A stretch of DNA of 64,000 bases, from positions 1 through 64,000 of the forward strand of contig JAIPMN010000250.1 in NCBI GenBank assembly GCA_020650975.1. The letters are read 5' to 3'. Of the stretch, positions 28,201-39,719 are shown one piece after another; positions within the stretch are counted from its first letter, which is position 1, and each line of letters starts with the position of its first letter. The DNA is from Apostichopus californicus. Its lineage: Eukaryota; Echinodermata; Holothuroidea; Aspidochirotida; Stichopodidae. Made by a program: the position numbers and the translations under genes. The notes beneath the pieces were generated by a model, which saw only the letters and a program-made list of their open reading frames with translations, made no database searches and was not told where the DNA came from.

Positions 28201-31200
28201 CTGAAGCAATGAGGAAAGTTTCTGTGGTTGGTAGTTCAGGGTTGGCGGTTGCTGTTCATAGGCAAGGTTAGTCATGCCCCGATTCTTTCTTCAGTTTCTA
28301 TGCACCTTTGTACAGTGTAAGATATATGTACATGTAGTATTTGGTATGAATTAATACTGCTAGGTCACCATGAATTGATATATCATACAGATGGTATTAT
28401 ATAGTTGATACTATATGCACTATATACGGTTAGTTCCTCTTGGCTTTATACATGACAAGATCCGCCCGCGTTAGTGCAGTGGAGAAACACAGGGCTCCTT
28501 TCTTTTCACAATGAACTGATGATTTCATCATGAAAACCACACAGTACTATCCTACTGAACAGTACTTAGTAACTTTAATAACCAGATATGCTGACATGCT
28601 GGATATTTTCTATTGTACGTTAATGTCTTTTGGTGGTGTACTAACTGTAGGGAAACCATGTGAAATAATGATACAAACAGTCAACTGCAGACTTTAACAA
28701 TGTTCAAATACACTATGAGGATAGTTTTAGGATTAGGTAGGCAACAACAAAGAAGCCTAGCTTTATATAAGATCCTCTTCTTGTGAAAGGTCATCTGTCA
28801 TGTGATATAATTGGTTGCTGGAGCAGAGGTTAGATCTAAATCCTTTGTTCAGTTAAAGCTAACATCCAAAATATCTTGAAAAGGAAAAAGAGTGATGAAT
28901 GATCTATTGACTTAATCTAATTAAGACCAAACAACGAGAAACAGAGATCATTGGTGAAAGTCCTGTTTCCTTTCCAAAATAAGCACGGGAAAGAAAGTAG
29001 AGAAAAGGAAAGACAAGAAAAGGGTTATTTTAGTGATATTAAAGTAGAGAATATTTTACTTGCTGGCTTAAAGAAGCTTTATTTGAACAGTGAGTTTAAA
29101 ACCTGGCAGGGGGGGGGGGGATCACCAACATTTTCCTTGCTACAAAATATTGTTCTATATTCAACAACCAGTCAGAAATATATGCATAAAACACTCCGTG
29201 TTTCTTACATATATAGTTTTGTCAGTGTTTATGGTAAGTATGACATCTTTAGGCTCAAGGTTTACCATTGTTATTATGCAAAACATCATAGCAAAACAAG
29301 ATTACAAATTTCTCAGTATTTATGACACACATATCTACATGGTACATACTTGTACGTGTACTTTTGATAAGTGAATGCAAGAGAACAGACAAAAAATATA
29401 AGAATAGACCTCAAAATTAAGCCAGCTAGCGATGTAGATTCGATCCACAGACCCACCCCCACCCTTCTTTTGCCTAAAAAAAAAGAGAAAAAAAAATTGT
29501 TTGCAGGGCACTTCTTTTAGCTGAAAGCCTTCTGCAATTGCCTTTTACGGGGTTCATAAATTGTAATGGCTTCGTGGCTACCCTGTCCTTTCCAGTGTTA
29601 GTGCTGCAGTGAATTTATAGTTGTTTTCATTGGCTGTTGAAGATTTCTCACTCTCTCTCTCTGGATCCCTCTCCTCTTCTATTCATATTGTTATTTGATT
29701 GATGATAAACCGAGATAATGGACATAAAATGTTGTGGCAAAAACTAGTTTTTGCTGGGTTTTGTGTGTGAGATGGGGCGTAAGTAACAAACTGTGTGGCG
29801 TGATCATCATGTATGTGGAGCAGATAGGATGATAATTGGTTTGAAGCCTCGGAGGCTGCTCGGAGTGCTAGAACACGAGAGAGAGAGAGAGAGAACTAGA
29901 GCCGTCAAATTATGCAATTACCCCGAAAAGTGGTATGAAAGCTATAGATGCTGCAGTCTGGATGCAGTTTGACAAATCACTGCTTCCTATAGCTGCTCTG
30001 TACAATTATCGCAACAGCCATCTATACAGCAAAATGGGCAGGCTTTTGGGATTATATCATTAGCCATTGATTCTGTTGGATGCTATAGATAAAACCAAAG
30101 TCTGGAAGAAGCTGAGAAGGGAGTGGGGGGGGGGGGCAGTTGAATGTCTGAATGGACCCCAAAGTGGACTGGTATTGTTTATTTGGTCGTTGATAGATTG
30201 TTTTTCTGTGATTTATTTATGTGTTGTGCACACACTCATTGGTAGAGAGATTGATGAACAAATTACCTATTTACGAACAAGTTAACTTTTTACAGTTTTT
30301 CTTCAAACTTAGAATTTTAACAAGAGTCGACTGACTTTGAATAACAAGCCCTGATTGCCCACACTAGGTAGTAGTTCTTTCACACCCACTCACCCATATA
30401 ACCTTTAGTACCTTCCTATAGACAGTGCTTCTGCTCCTTTTCAAGGAGTCTTCCCTTGTCTGTGATAAAGGCAAACCTAGTAGACTATGGCCAGAGTCAA
30501 TGCCACAGTTTTGACTCTCCTGTTTAGTTAAGCCACAATGTGTGTGAATTACAACAATATTTATCAGGTTGCTCTTTGTGCTATTCAAACAGAAGCAGCA
30601 ACATGTTGAGATAACCTCTGAATAGAACAAGCTAGGAATTTCATACTATTAGGGTATCAGAGGATCCCCACCCCCCCTCCCACCACCATTCCCATTACGG
30701 TCCTAAAACTTGTGTTCTTTAGTAGTCAATACTTATCCCTTGTTTGGTTTTACAAGAATGACAAAGAAGAGAAGGAAATAAATGAAATCATGACCAGTTC
30801 TATAGAGATGCTCCTGTATTGGGAGGGGTTGGTTCTCCCACCGGATTTAGTCCCCCACCCCCACCCCCACCCCCACCCCCACCATCTCAGTGACAATTTA
30901 TATGAACCGCATGATGGCATTAATTGTGGAAAATATTTAATATTTGAGCACTTTTCTCAAGTGTATGTAAGTTGTTCTGCCCCTTTTTTATACCCTCTCT
31001 GAGTTGTAGCATTAATGCAAAGATCACATTCTTCGGAGCAAGCTGATACCACTTGCCCAGCCGTCATCTTCCTCCTGTGTTTAAATCTATGGTATTGATT
31101 TCTGGCAACTTTAAATGACTCTATTCCTTTCATACAGGTTTGTACTTCTTGCCCATACAACTGGTAATCGTATTGCTGCTTGAAGACACAGCTGGGTCTG

Positions 31201-34200
31201 GGTACATTTCTGTCAATCCCTGACTATTTGCGGAATGGTTTGGTTTGCGATGTTCTGATACATACATAATTGCAACAATAGTTAATAGTCTGTCAGCTAG
31301 ACTAAAGTCCCTCAAAATACTCTTTGTTCTGACAATTTGTGATTGAAAAGTATAATTTATATATATCTCAGCATCAATCTCGTGTAGAATTTATGAAACA
31401 AAATTTTTGTCAATTTTGCCCACTCAGCCATTTTTTCGGTCATCTTTAATTGTCCCACGGAGGTCTTCTTGGGGTAGCGGTGAGATATCGTAAAAGCTCT
31501 CTGCAAAACTTTGCCACAAACTAATTTGCCGTTTGAATTTAAATACAGGTGATGTCGAATTTATTCTTTGGCCTGCTGCTGTACATAGTGGAATTGGGGT
31601 GAATGATGAATGTGTTTGCACAAGCTCTTGTGAGCTTTTTACGGTTTTTTTCTGCGGTCAGAGGACAATAACAGGGTTAAAAAACTGATGAAAGACCAAA
31701 AGGCCTTGGCACGTGCTGAGAGAATAGCCTTTGAAAGTTGGCTCGTGGAACTGACGACTAGCCCACTCCTTTGAAAACAAGATCTTATTTTGTTTGATCG
31801 TAAGGTGTAGTATTTGGCAAAATTTGGTTTTTTGAGTGAATAGGTGAATATTTCTACATGAATAGGGATGAAAGCAATTTGAGCAGCCTGTCTGTATGAG
31901 TCTATTGTGATAAGACTATGAAGCAACAAAAGGCAATTTATCCGTCTGTTGTTGTAAGGGTTTCCAACTTTGCTCGGGTACAAAGAAGGTTCTCAAAAAG
32001 GTGGTGGAAAGTGACAATCTTTTGTAGTCAATCACTGGTCAGGTGGGGTGGTGTCACTTCATTACTGTAGAGCTTCAAAACAAGACAAAAGGGGGGGGGG
32101 AGAAGAGGTGCCCAGGGATGAGACTCGTATCAAGTTGACCTTATAAAGGAGTTGCGCTGGTGAATAGACCAGTAACGTGGAACTAGTTTTTCTTGCAAGT
32201 CTAAATTAAGGGACGGAAGAATTTTGTCAATTTACCTATAACATCATGTAAGATTGCAGAAAGAGCTAGATGCAATTAACTATTAGTTTTAATAGTCAAT
32301 ATCAGAGAATACAGTGAAAGGTCATCCTCCAGTTACTGGGGGGTTTCGGTAAAGCAGAGTAGCTGTTTTACAAATAGTTTTTTACAGGCTTACAGTACAT
32401 ATTCTACCAACACACACCGAAAAATCCAGTATTGTGTTGTACCGGTTTTTGTCATAAGTGCATTCATGATCCTGTAAAAAACAGTGAGTTCTAAGGATAT
32501 AACTGTGTATTGATTTATTGAAAGGGTTGGTAATACTAGTAGGCTCTAGGTTTACGAGGTGATTCAAAAGCCAAATCAATTGTTCCCAGTAGCATGGTCC
32601 ATTCTTTTCTTACCCAGGGCTTCAAAATTCCTAACTGTAGTGCTGGTTGGCATTAAACACATGGATTCATGGTGGGTGCATGGGGTTGTTTTGCAGTTGC
32701 ACTGCAGTTTTACACACGAGATGTAGACCTTTAGGGTTAACAGTGCAGGCTTGTTGTCTGAAAATATGTCAGGAGCCCAGAAAATTGAGGTAATTTGTGT
32801 TTCACAAAATTTGAAAGACTTGTTGTGATTGAATTTAAATACAATGCACTGATATCTTGTACGATTACAGTATATGTTATATTAGACCGCACATTATTCA
32901 CCTGAGTGTTATTTGAAACGATGAAGAACGAATACTGCTGTTGCGAGTCGACCAACTTAATCAAATGTACTACCTCATCAGATCTCTATATTGTTCATCA
33001 ATGCAATTTCTATGGTCCCTGCTTCTTCATCTCTGATGAAAGAGGTCGGTAACAGTGGGTGTTTTTGTTTCTGCCCCGATTCACATCTCTCTTTACAAAC
33101 CAGGAAATACTCCCAGGGTTTCACTCCGAGTTAGAAGGAAACGTAATTCTCTATCAACTTAGTTCAGCTCTTGAAGTCAGATCTCTTTCAGAATGGCTTA
33201 TGAAAGGAAAGGGCTAAATCTTCCGAGACGGGACTGAACAATTCGAGAACAATGCTTTGAATTCTGATCACGGAACTTAATCACGTCTAGAACAATAAGA
33301 GTGTATATTCCGAGGGACCATGTTTTCTTACTAGGTGGTTCGAACTTGAAAAATATAGATCTAGAAAAATGTACACGTGAATCCATTTGTCTAAACAACC
33401 TTTTATTTTGTAGTTGCTAGTTTTGCACTAAACTGACCTGCTGCATAGGCATAGAAGAAACTTGCGTTGACTTTACTTCACCTGAAGTCCTCCATCTGTG
33501 ATAGATAATTTTGCTTTATAATCCAACCTGGTAATTTTCACCCATGATGTTCTCCCTTTTCAGAACCTTTCAATATCATCACTCACTAAAACTTTCTTTC
33601 TTTTTTAATTTACCTTCATTTCCAATGATTTATTAATTTTCCTAAAGAAGGTTAATCCTGCTCCACAACCAGATGCAGGATTAAAAGAGTTAATGCCAAC
33701 CTCTCAATATGTCAGGTCCATGATCTATAAAAAAAAATATAATAAAGAAAAACATGAGGGTACACGTTGCATATGATATTATGTGCATTGACATTATACA
33801 TATTGTCAACTGTATGTATATTGCCGTACCATATCTTGTATAGTGCAAAAAAAAATATGATAAATGATTGGAAGAATTAATAAATATGGAGCTATTTTGG
33901 CAATTTCGGTATAGTGAGCTATGATATATTTGCATTGCTTTTGAATGCACACTCCAGGAGATGTAATAAATGATTTCTACAGCAGTGTATATAGTACTGA
34001 TATTAAATCAGCATATGGCAAAAATAGTGTGGATTCACACATAGAAGTTCTACAGTGTATTGAAGCAGTTTTCAGGAGCTGGCTAATCAATGGCAGATTT
34101 TATAATTATTCTTGGAAGTGGGTGGTGAATGATTTTCTTGCAATTTTTATACAGGGAGGGAAGAAAAACTTCATCTATAATGGTCAAGGTTTCACCAAAC

Positions 34201-37200
34201 ACTTAGATGACCCATGGGGGGTCCCCTAATACACTATAGCCAAATTATGGGCTTTGTACTCAGATGATTTATTGTTAATTAGTTGTAATAACCGATCATT
34301 GTATCCATAGAAACACTAAGGTTATCTGAATATATCTCAAAGATGTTTTATCCTTCCTTTATGAGCAGGTGATGATCTGCTACCCTTTGTTTTAAGAAAA
34401 GTGTTTTGAAAGATTGGACAAGATGATTTACTAAAATACAAATTTCTCATCTCCCCCTACTCCACTAGACAAATAAGCTTTTGCTGCTCTTAGTCTCTGT
34501 AAATATATATCAAACTGCAACAAACAGATAGTGTGACGGTGTATCTGGTCAATAGGTCAGTAGTCAATCAACTAATGGCTGTATATCTTCAGACTGACCG
34601 GTCCACAGACAGCTGTTGGGTGATTGTTGATTGGTGGACATCACACAAACAGTTACTATGACAAAAGAGCTCTCTAAATTTAAAACCCTGTCATCCAGAG
34701 GCACAAAACAAAAGAATGCACTGGAGTCAGGCCTCCTCATCATATCAGTAGGTATAGTACACGGTCAATCTCACAAACAATATTACAGGATCATGATAAG
34801 CCCATTTCAGAGCTGACACAGGAGAGATTTACTGGTTTAAAGATAGTAGTAGATGCTTTCAGATGATGACGCTGATGACTGGGCTGGTCTTACAGATCAG
34901 CAGGATGTTTATTTTCCTCCCTGTAAAGGATATCCTTCCCTGTAGTGATAGATGACCCCACAGGTCAAGTTTATTTGTGAGAAATATAGGCAGGGAATAT
35001 CTCATTTATGTGACAGTAGTTGGGGCTGTAAATGAAACTAGTGACCTCATAAAAAGGTTTGGTATACCCATACTCTTTAATGGTGCAACCAAGAACTTGC
35101 TTGCCATGAATGTTGGCCGCCATGTTGATGAAGAATCTGATGGCATTTATGACTCATGCCATAGTGACTTGAGGGGGCCCTAGTGATTACAAAATCTCCA
35201 TCAAGGGTCTTGGCAATTTACACTGAGAGGTCAAAAGGTACTGGGTTTTAACTTCCTGAGAGGAACAAAAGTTTGAAAGAAGTCAGTATTTTATCTCAAG
35301 ATTTGGTCTATGAAATTTGGAAGCCCAGATATCATCAGACCTATCATTGATTGGGTGGTATATTTACTGGACATTTCATTCAACATTTAACATAACATAA
35401 TTCACTGCTGATAAGGCATGAAGATTGCTAAGACCAGGAAAACACCAGAAATCCTACAACTTAGATAAAAAAACACAAAGAGAGAGAGAGAAAAAGAATG
35501 ACACAAGTATTTCTCTCAAATATGCTACAAATGTTAATTATGGTCACTCCTCTATAAACTTGAACAAGCATTTTACTGTTGATATTGGATCAATTGTTGC
35601 CTCACAGACATATTATTGTAATTATCTAGCATATTTGCTAGATCATATTAGCATATTTGTAGTCCTCAAATGTCGAGTGATAATTTGAAGGGTCAGAATT
35701 TGGTCCAATTTGGGGAGCATCACGGCTGACCTAGCTTTCATAGGGAGACTGATACAATCGACTGATATTAAAAAGAAACCAATAAAAAGGGGGTTAGGAG
35801 GCAAAGTACTATTTAGGTGTTGTAATTGTATAGAACATAAGAAACTGAGATGTACTGTATACTGTTGCTGTCTATTTTATACTGGTATACAACAGCTGTA
35901 TGGCTTGCATGTAGTCTACACTTCGCATAATTAGCAATTGTCACGGTATTAAACCATCAACATTGCAATATATGCAAATTAGAACTGGAAAGGAATGAAT
36001 TCATTTGAAACTCTTCAAATTTATCCTTGAAAACCTGCAAACTGTTTGACAGATGAGTGGTTTTTAACTTGCCTTTTTTCCCCCCACAAATTGTTGCCTG
36101 CCATATTTGAAACAAACTTGGTAGAAATTTCAAGTAGAGTACTTGTACAGTACCAGGATCCCAATAACACAGCAAAAATCACTGCTGCTTTGAAAACAAC
36201 ACAAACAACAGATCTAGCATATTTATAACTCCCAAGTTTTACTTGATTAGATTGGAAGGAGATCTAGTGCCAGCATACAATCTATTCTCTTAATGCCACG
36301 AGTGCCAATTAGGCTGTGATGGCTTTGTTTCGCAGTACTGGATGGGTCACGTAGTAGAAGGTACTCCCAAGATAGATCTACTACCTTTGACATAACATGG
36401 TATCAGGTCTCCCCCTCTCATCATAGGATTACTCCCTGTACTGATGTAATATCTAGCCATCGTCTCAGCTGGTAAACATCATTAATTTATTCAATCCTCA
36501 GCCTGCTCAACATACTGTATATAGTTAGAAGATAGCTGGAGATTATTTGTGTGAATATCAGTCAGTGTTCCTCCCTTGCATTACAGACATTACTTTTTTT
36601 TATATATATATATGAAAATGGCTAAACAGATGCACTATTAATAGTAGCAAATTGAATTGCAGACTCGCTGTTCTGGAAAACAGATGGTTTGCAGTTGCCA
36701 TGGCATTGTAATCAACATTTTGAAATACAATTTGATATTTGAATCCTTGTCGGAGATGATGGGGCGCGTGAGGCAGGGTTCTATTTGAACAGTGAGAATA
36801 TTTCATTTAGTTGAGTTACGCTCCGCAAGAGAGATATCATTAAATACAATTTAATAATGTTGACCATGAATGAAAATCAAAGACTATGAAATTATGATAT
36901 TGGAATTGTCAAGTTTACCTAATATTATGCTAACAAAACTGGCATTAGTCAGGGTTTTAATCCTTATTCCATGTATTTCTCAAGTTCATTTCCAATGCTC
37001 TATGATACAACATTGTGTGTATATATATATGTATAAAATACATAAATATTATTATTTCTTTTTCTCTGTCATTGTTCTTTCAGAGTATCACCCTGAATAA
37101 CATGAGCAAGTTACCTCCCAGGCTGTTGTGTGACCCTGCAGTATTCTCCTTCAAATCATTGAGTTCCATCAACCCTATGACCCCCGTGGAAGAACCAGTG

Positions 37201-37215
37201 CTAGCAGCATTCTAG
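1147..37215 (+). CDS. Five-exon gene for an unrecognised 298-aa, probably nuclear, serine-rich protein
   Basis: Joining 1147-1257, 3080-3155, 5116-5627, 20834-20899 and 37084-37215 gives an uninterrupted 298-codon frame ending in TAG. Every junction is GT-AG and phases agree (0, 1, 0, 0). I do not recognise the family. Visible features: a basic, helix-like N-terminus (about 13-28, KKMLKLITQKFRAQSL); an acidic SDSEEE patch (48-53); an Asn/Ser/Gln-rich linker (about 67-110); basic clusters EKRK (129-132) and PRKRHR (206-211) that could act as nuclear localisation signals; a six-serine run followed by DEE (147-155), a typical CK2-like context; proline-directed sites S166-P, S173-P and T288-P; and a Pro/Leu-rich C-terminus ending VLAAF. 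No signal peptide or membrane segment is seen. A mostly disordered regulatory nuclear protein is inference. The start is the first of two consecutive ATGs with A at -3; the frame stays open upstream to about 1039, so the N-terminus could be longer. Confidence 0.72.
1258..3079 (+). other. Intron 1
   Basis: A 1.8-kb GT-AG intron. Many copies of short words such as 'taggcct' lie near 1290-1480. There is a short TTTCGGTTTCGGTTTATT motif at 2530-2547. I see no gene. Confidence 0.6.
3080..3155 (+). CDS. Exon 2 of the unrecognised gene, residues 38-62 plus first base of codon 63
   Basis: The acceptor is a pyrimidine-rich tract ending ATTTTTCAG. The exon reads VPTNEIGDYGSDSEEENHEV and then EHYLK, strongly acidic. 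The donor is AAAG|GTGTGT, leaving one G that completes a Glu codon with the AA opening exon 3. The 25 whole codons hold the SDSEEE patch. Codon content and phase agreement with both neighbours support it as real despite its 76-base size. Confidence 0.65.
3156..5115 (+). other. Intron 2, with TA/TG microsatellite
   Basis: A 2.0-kb GT-AG intron. At 3301-3345 an alternating (TA)n(TG)n tract could form Z-DNA. Nothing else is recognised. Confidence 0.6.
5116..5627 (+). CDS. Exon 3 (largest) of the unrecognised gene, residues 63-233
   Basis: Preceded by a long CT-rich acceptor (CTCTCTCTTTACCAG) and followed by a near-perfect donor, CAG|GTGAGT. It encodes 171 residues: Asn/Ser-rich linker, Glu-rich EEELLIYDRPPPEKRK, a conserved-looking YSQVYSWGMVSE stretch, the hexaserine-DEE motif, NSPIQFGSSPPKHVPRLVRR, and the basic PRKRHRQGYTIERHY segment ending DFEKMQ. 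It is more GC-rich than the surrounding introns, as expected of coding DNA. The frame is also open for 76 bases upstream of the acceptor and 60 past the donor, so intron-retention forms would not be interrupted at once. Confidence 0.78.
7994..8033. repeat. 40-base uninterrupted purine tract, G-rich
   Basis: Every base on the plus strand from 7994 to 8033 is A or G, mostly runs of 3-6 G separated by single A. The tract could form a G-quadruplex or triplex. Confidence 0.85.
11665..11724. repeat. 60-base uninterrupted pyrimidine tract with 11-bp tandem unit
   Basis: The plus strand is only C and T for 60 bases. Three copies of CTTCCCCCTCC are followed by a (CTCC)n tail. Mirror-like homopyrimidine tracts of this size can form H-DNA; the opposite strand is G4-prone. 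Confidence 0.9.
19318..19353. repeat. Perfect inverted repeat, 17-bp arms, 2-base spacer
   Basis: The arm GTCTCTATATATTATAC at 19318-19334 is exactly the reverse complement of 19337-19353, separated by GT. It could extrude as a cruciform, or be the two ends of a miniature element. Confidence 0.9.
20834..20899 (+). CDS. Exon 4 (66-bp micro-exon) of the unrecognised gene, residues 234-255
   Basis: This is a 22-codon exon, KQMKRYTNGISSS then RGAKVVRIK, between a strong pyrimidine-rich acceptor (TTTTCTCCATAG) and a perfect AAG|GTAAGT donor. Both sides are phase 0, so skipping it would keep the frame. It continues the basic character of the end of exon 3 and lies between two introns of about 15 and 16 kb. 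Confidence 0.65.
25688..25720. repeat. Hairpin with perfect 11-bp stem
   Basis: CCAGGGAGCTG at 25688-25698 pairs perfectly with CAGCTCCCTGG at 25710-25720 across an 11-base loop. The hairpin is flanked by direct copies of ATGAAC (25683-25688 and 25721-25726, sharing the first stem base). GC-rich stems are unusual in this AT-rich intron. Confidence 0.85.
27565..27850 (+). repeat. Composite interspersed repeat, copy 1
   Basis: A stretch with repeated TGGGCC/GGCCCAA words around a core at about 27686-27784, which includes GGATTGTATCAAAACTTGGA and CTACATGTTGG. The same core, diverged, is found on the minus strand at about 59859-59955, so this is a dispersed repeat family. No coding capacity is seen. 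Confidence 0.65.
30852..30883. repeat. (CCCCCA)5 hexamer array
   Basis: Five perfect CCCCCA units plus CC. The minus strand carries runs of five Gs every six bases, an ideal G-quadruplex sequence; the plus strand suits an i-motif. It is telomere-like in form, though the unit is not a known animal telomere repeat. Confidence 0.9.
37084..37215 (+). CDS. Exon 5, terminal coding exon of the unrecognised gene, residues 256-298 and stop
   Basis: The acceptor is TTGTTCTTTCAG. The exon reads SITLNNMSKLPPRLLCDPAV, then a Ser/Phe segment, then NPMTPVEEPVLAAF and TAG at 37213-37215. The hydrophobic, proline-containing C-terminus looks conserved in style (LPPRLLCDP, PMTPVEEP) and T288-P is a possible proline-directed phosphosite. 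Phase 0 entry matches exon 4. Confidence 0.68.
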   Translation, partial: SITLNNMSKLPPRLLCDPAVFSFKSLSSINPMTPVEEPVLAAF

Positions 37216-37422
37216 GGAACAATCTGTCGGATTATCCAGAGGTTTACTTTTAGAGAAGCGACGGGATTTTTGTCTAGATTTTTCTCGTTTTCAGTAGATC
37301 GCCGCCGCCATCTAGGGATGTGTGAAAGAGCAAATTGTTATCAAGTTTCTGTTATTATTTAAAGACGGATCCAGAGGTACGTCACCGCCGTATTTAAAAA
37401 AAAAATGGTGAATCGTACGAAT

Positions 37423-37428
37423 AATAAA
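37423..37428 (+). terminator. Candidate poly(A) signal of the unrecognised gene
   Basis: This is the first AATAAA after the stop codon, about 208 bases downstream, with TG-rich sequence following (about 37433-37480, including CGGTTTTGTTGGT). It would give a short 3' UTR. More AATAAA motifs lie further on (for example 39755-39760), so longer forms are possible. Confidence 0.35.
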
Positions 37429-38930
37429 ATTCCATCGGTTTTGTTGGTCCGTAAAGGAAACGGTCGTGAGGTTCGAGGAGCACAACAATGTGGTGGATAA
37501 AAGAGAGATTATTAGAGACTCTTCCTCGTGAACATCTTTTGTATTCATTATTCTGGCCCGTTTTGGGAGTTTTTTTACACAGTTTTTTGGCAAACTGTGT
37601 GCAAGCCATTCTAATTTGGTACTTATTCGATAAGTGTTTAGTTTGAACTGTATGTTTTAAGCAGATCTGTTTTGTGGTTTTTTCTTCTCCCAAATAGAAA
37701 CACGTTGACAGGTGGTGCCTTTTTCCTTTCAATCCCATTTTGATACCCTCAAGTTTTGAAACAGAAGAAGAAAGATGGTCAAAATTAATCAAATTGAGTT
37801 TGCTTGACATGTTTAGAAATCATAACATTTTTTTGCTTATATCTATTCTTTGTCAGCATAGTGTGTTGGTGGGGGGGAGGGGTAGGGAGGGGGAGGGGAA
37901 GATCGAATGGAGGGGTCATGGACTCCCTAAGATGAACAAACTTCCTTTTTGTTCATTTCATTCGTCACAGCATCTCATCCAAAGTTATTGTAACAAGTAG
38001 TAATAGTGTGCAGGTTTATACTTAAATGTGTGTAGAAAGTGCCTTCCTTAACTCTTTACTTTTTATTTTTTTTCTTCTTCTTCTTCTTCTTCAAACTATG
38101 TACTTGAGTTTGGATTCTGTTTTTGGTCAGTAAGCCACTGTTCTGTTCCATTCCTACTGCTGCTGTGTGGAAGAGAGATTAGCTTCAGTTTAAGCTCTGT
38201 TATTTCAAAGAGCTTAACAAAAGAAAAAAAAGGAATTCACCACAAGTTGTTCAAAACTGCTGAAAACCAAGTGGTACAAGAAGTCCCACCTGATATGGTG
38301 ATATTATTTTATTCCTGGAGTCATAAATTATAGTCTATGGGAGTACAGAGAAATACTACTTCTATTGCTATATGGGTATTAAACCTTTATGAGGTTGTTA
38401 TGAAGCTCTCCAGCTTTGTGAAGACTTGCAAAGTCTCCCTGAAGTAACAGGTGATGAGTAATACCTGACCCACGGGTGACCTTTTTTTTTATTATTATTA
38501 TTTAGGTCACAATGAAGCTGTTGGAAGGCCCAGAGGCTGAACATATATATTGATAGATGATGGTAATATAGTAGTAGTCTGCTACAGTGATAGTGACTAT
38601 ACAGAAAGGAATAAAAACTCCAGCTTCAGCAAAATAGATTGTCAAGGGTCTCTTTGTTTAGGTAATACTGGGTGTGGGAGATTCCTGTTAACACAGGCTT
38701 TGTCAAGTTCTACGGAGATGGATTGTCAATATTTTCTGTCCTTGGGTTCAGACCTTTTGTGAGCAGGCAGAGGCATGTCTGAACATGATGCCAATACTGC
38801 TCTCCTACTTTATTCACACTTTGAACAAGTCTGGACTTGCTCAAGCATGCAAAACTTGTATACCCTGTGTTTTTGTAAGTATAGGAATTGCTCACTGCAG
38901 CTTAGCTTTTTATCCCAGCATGCAACAGTG

Positions 38931-39057
38931 TGTATATATATATATATGTGTGTATATCTATATATATATATATATTGACATATATATTGATATATATATT
39001 ATTGATATATATATATATATATTGATGTATATGTATATATATATATTGATATATATA
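38931..39057. repeat. TA-rich array with TATATATATTGA unit
   Basis: Runs of (TA)n punctuated by TTGA or TGTG at intervals of about 14-28 bases. It can probably form cruciforms. Isoleucine/tyrosine-rich frames through it are artefacts. Confidence 0.85.
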
Positions 39058-39719
39058 GACTGGTTCAACAACCATCTCTCTGACTTTAATCATATAGATA
39101 ATTTGCTTTGGTAATACAACACAGCTACCTCATTGAGACTTTCACAGCAAGTGTGGCTTTTGTAGATTAGCTGAATTTTGTTCTTTCTTTCTTCAATCTA
39201 AAGTGCTGCCATGATACAGAGAGAGAGAGTGAGATGAATTTTAATAACAAGAAATGATGGGTATTGGCTCCAAATATGCTAGGAAAATGGCCAAGCATGG
39301 TCTGGTTAAGTGAATTAACATTAAGAAGCTTGTCAGCTGATTTCCACATGTTTTCTCTGCTAAAAAAAAACAACTTATTATTTGGGGCCATTACAGTTCA
39401 TTTTTTGTGTGTGTGTGTATGTGTTGCTCAGGGGTTACTTACAATCAGGGAATGAAATAAAATGCTTAACCAATAGAATAACCCTTAAAGGTTGGCGTAA
39501 TTGTGACTTTGTATGGCGTGGCATATATCATTTTTTTTATATATTTGTTTTTTTTTATTTTGAGGAGAGAGGGTGAGGGGAGGTGTGTACAACAACTATT
39601 TGCCTTTTTGGCCTTCCATGGTGTATATCCTATGTTTCCAACAGCTAAAAATTGTGGATACTGTTGTACCAAACTGGCATAGAAAAGAGCCTTGGGAACC
39701 AAGACCACAAAAGGAAATT

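Larger units (their letters stand above)
20900..37083 (+). other. Intron 4 (16.2 kb), no gene seen
   Basis: A long intron from GTAAGT to TTCAG. It holds an 11-bp hairpin (25688-25720), a composite repeat (27565-27850), poly(G) runs (29108-29119, 30124-30136, 32091-32100), a (CCCCCA)5 tract, (GA)n at about 29876-29893, and TA runs near 36600 and 37018. The open frames inside it (up to 126 codons) resemble nothing I know. Confidence 0.6.

Noticed and set aside
37394-37810. 138-codon minus-strand frame just past the terminal exon
   Set aside because: It overlaps the likely 3' UTR on the other strand and has no recognisable motif.
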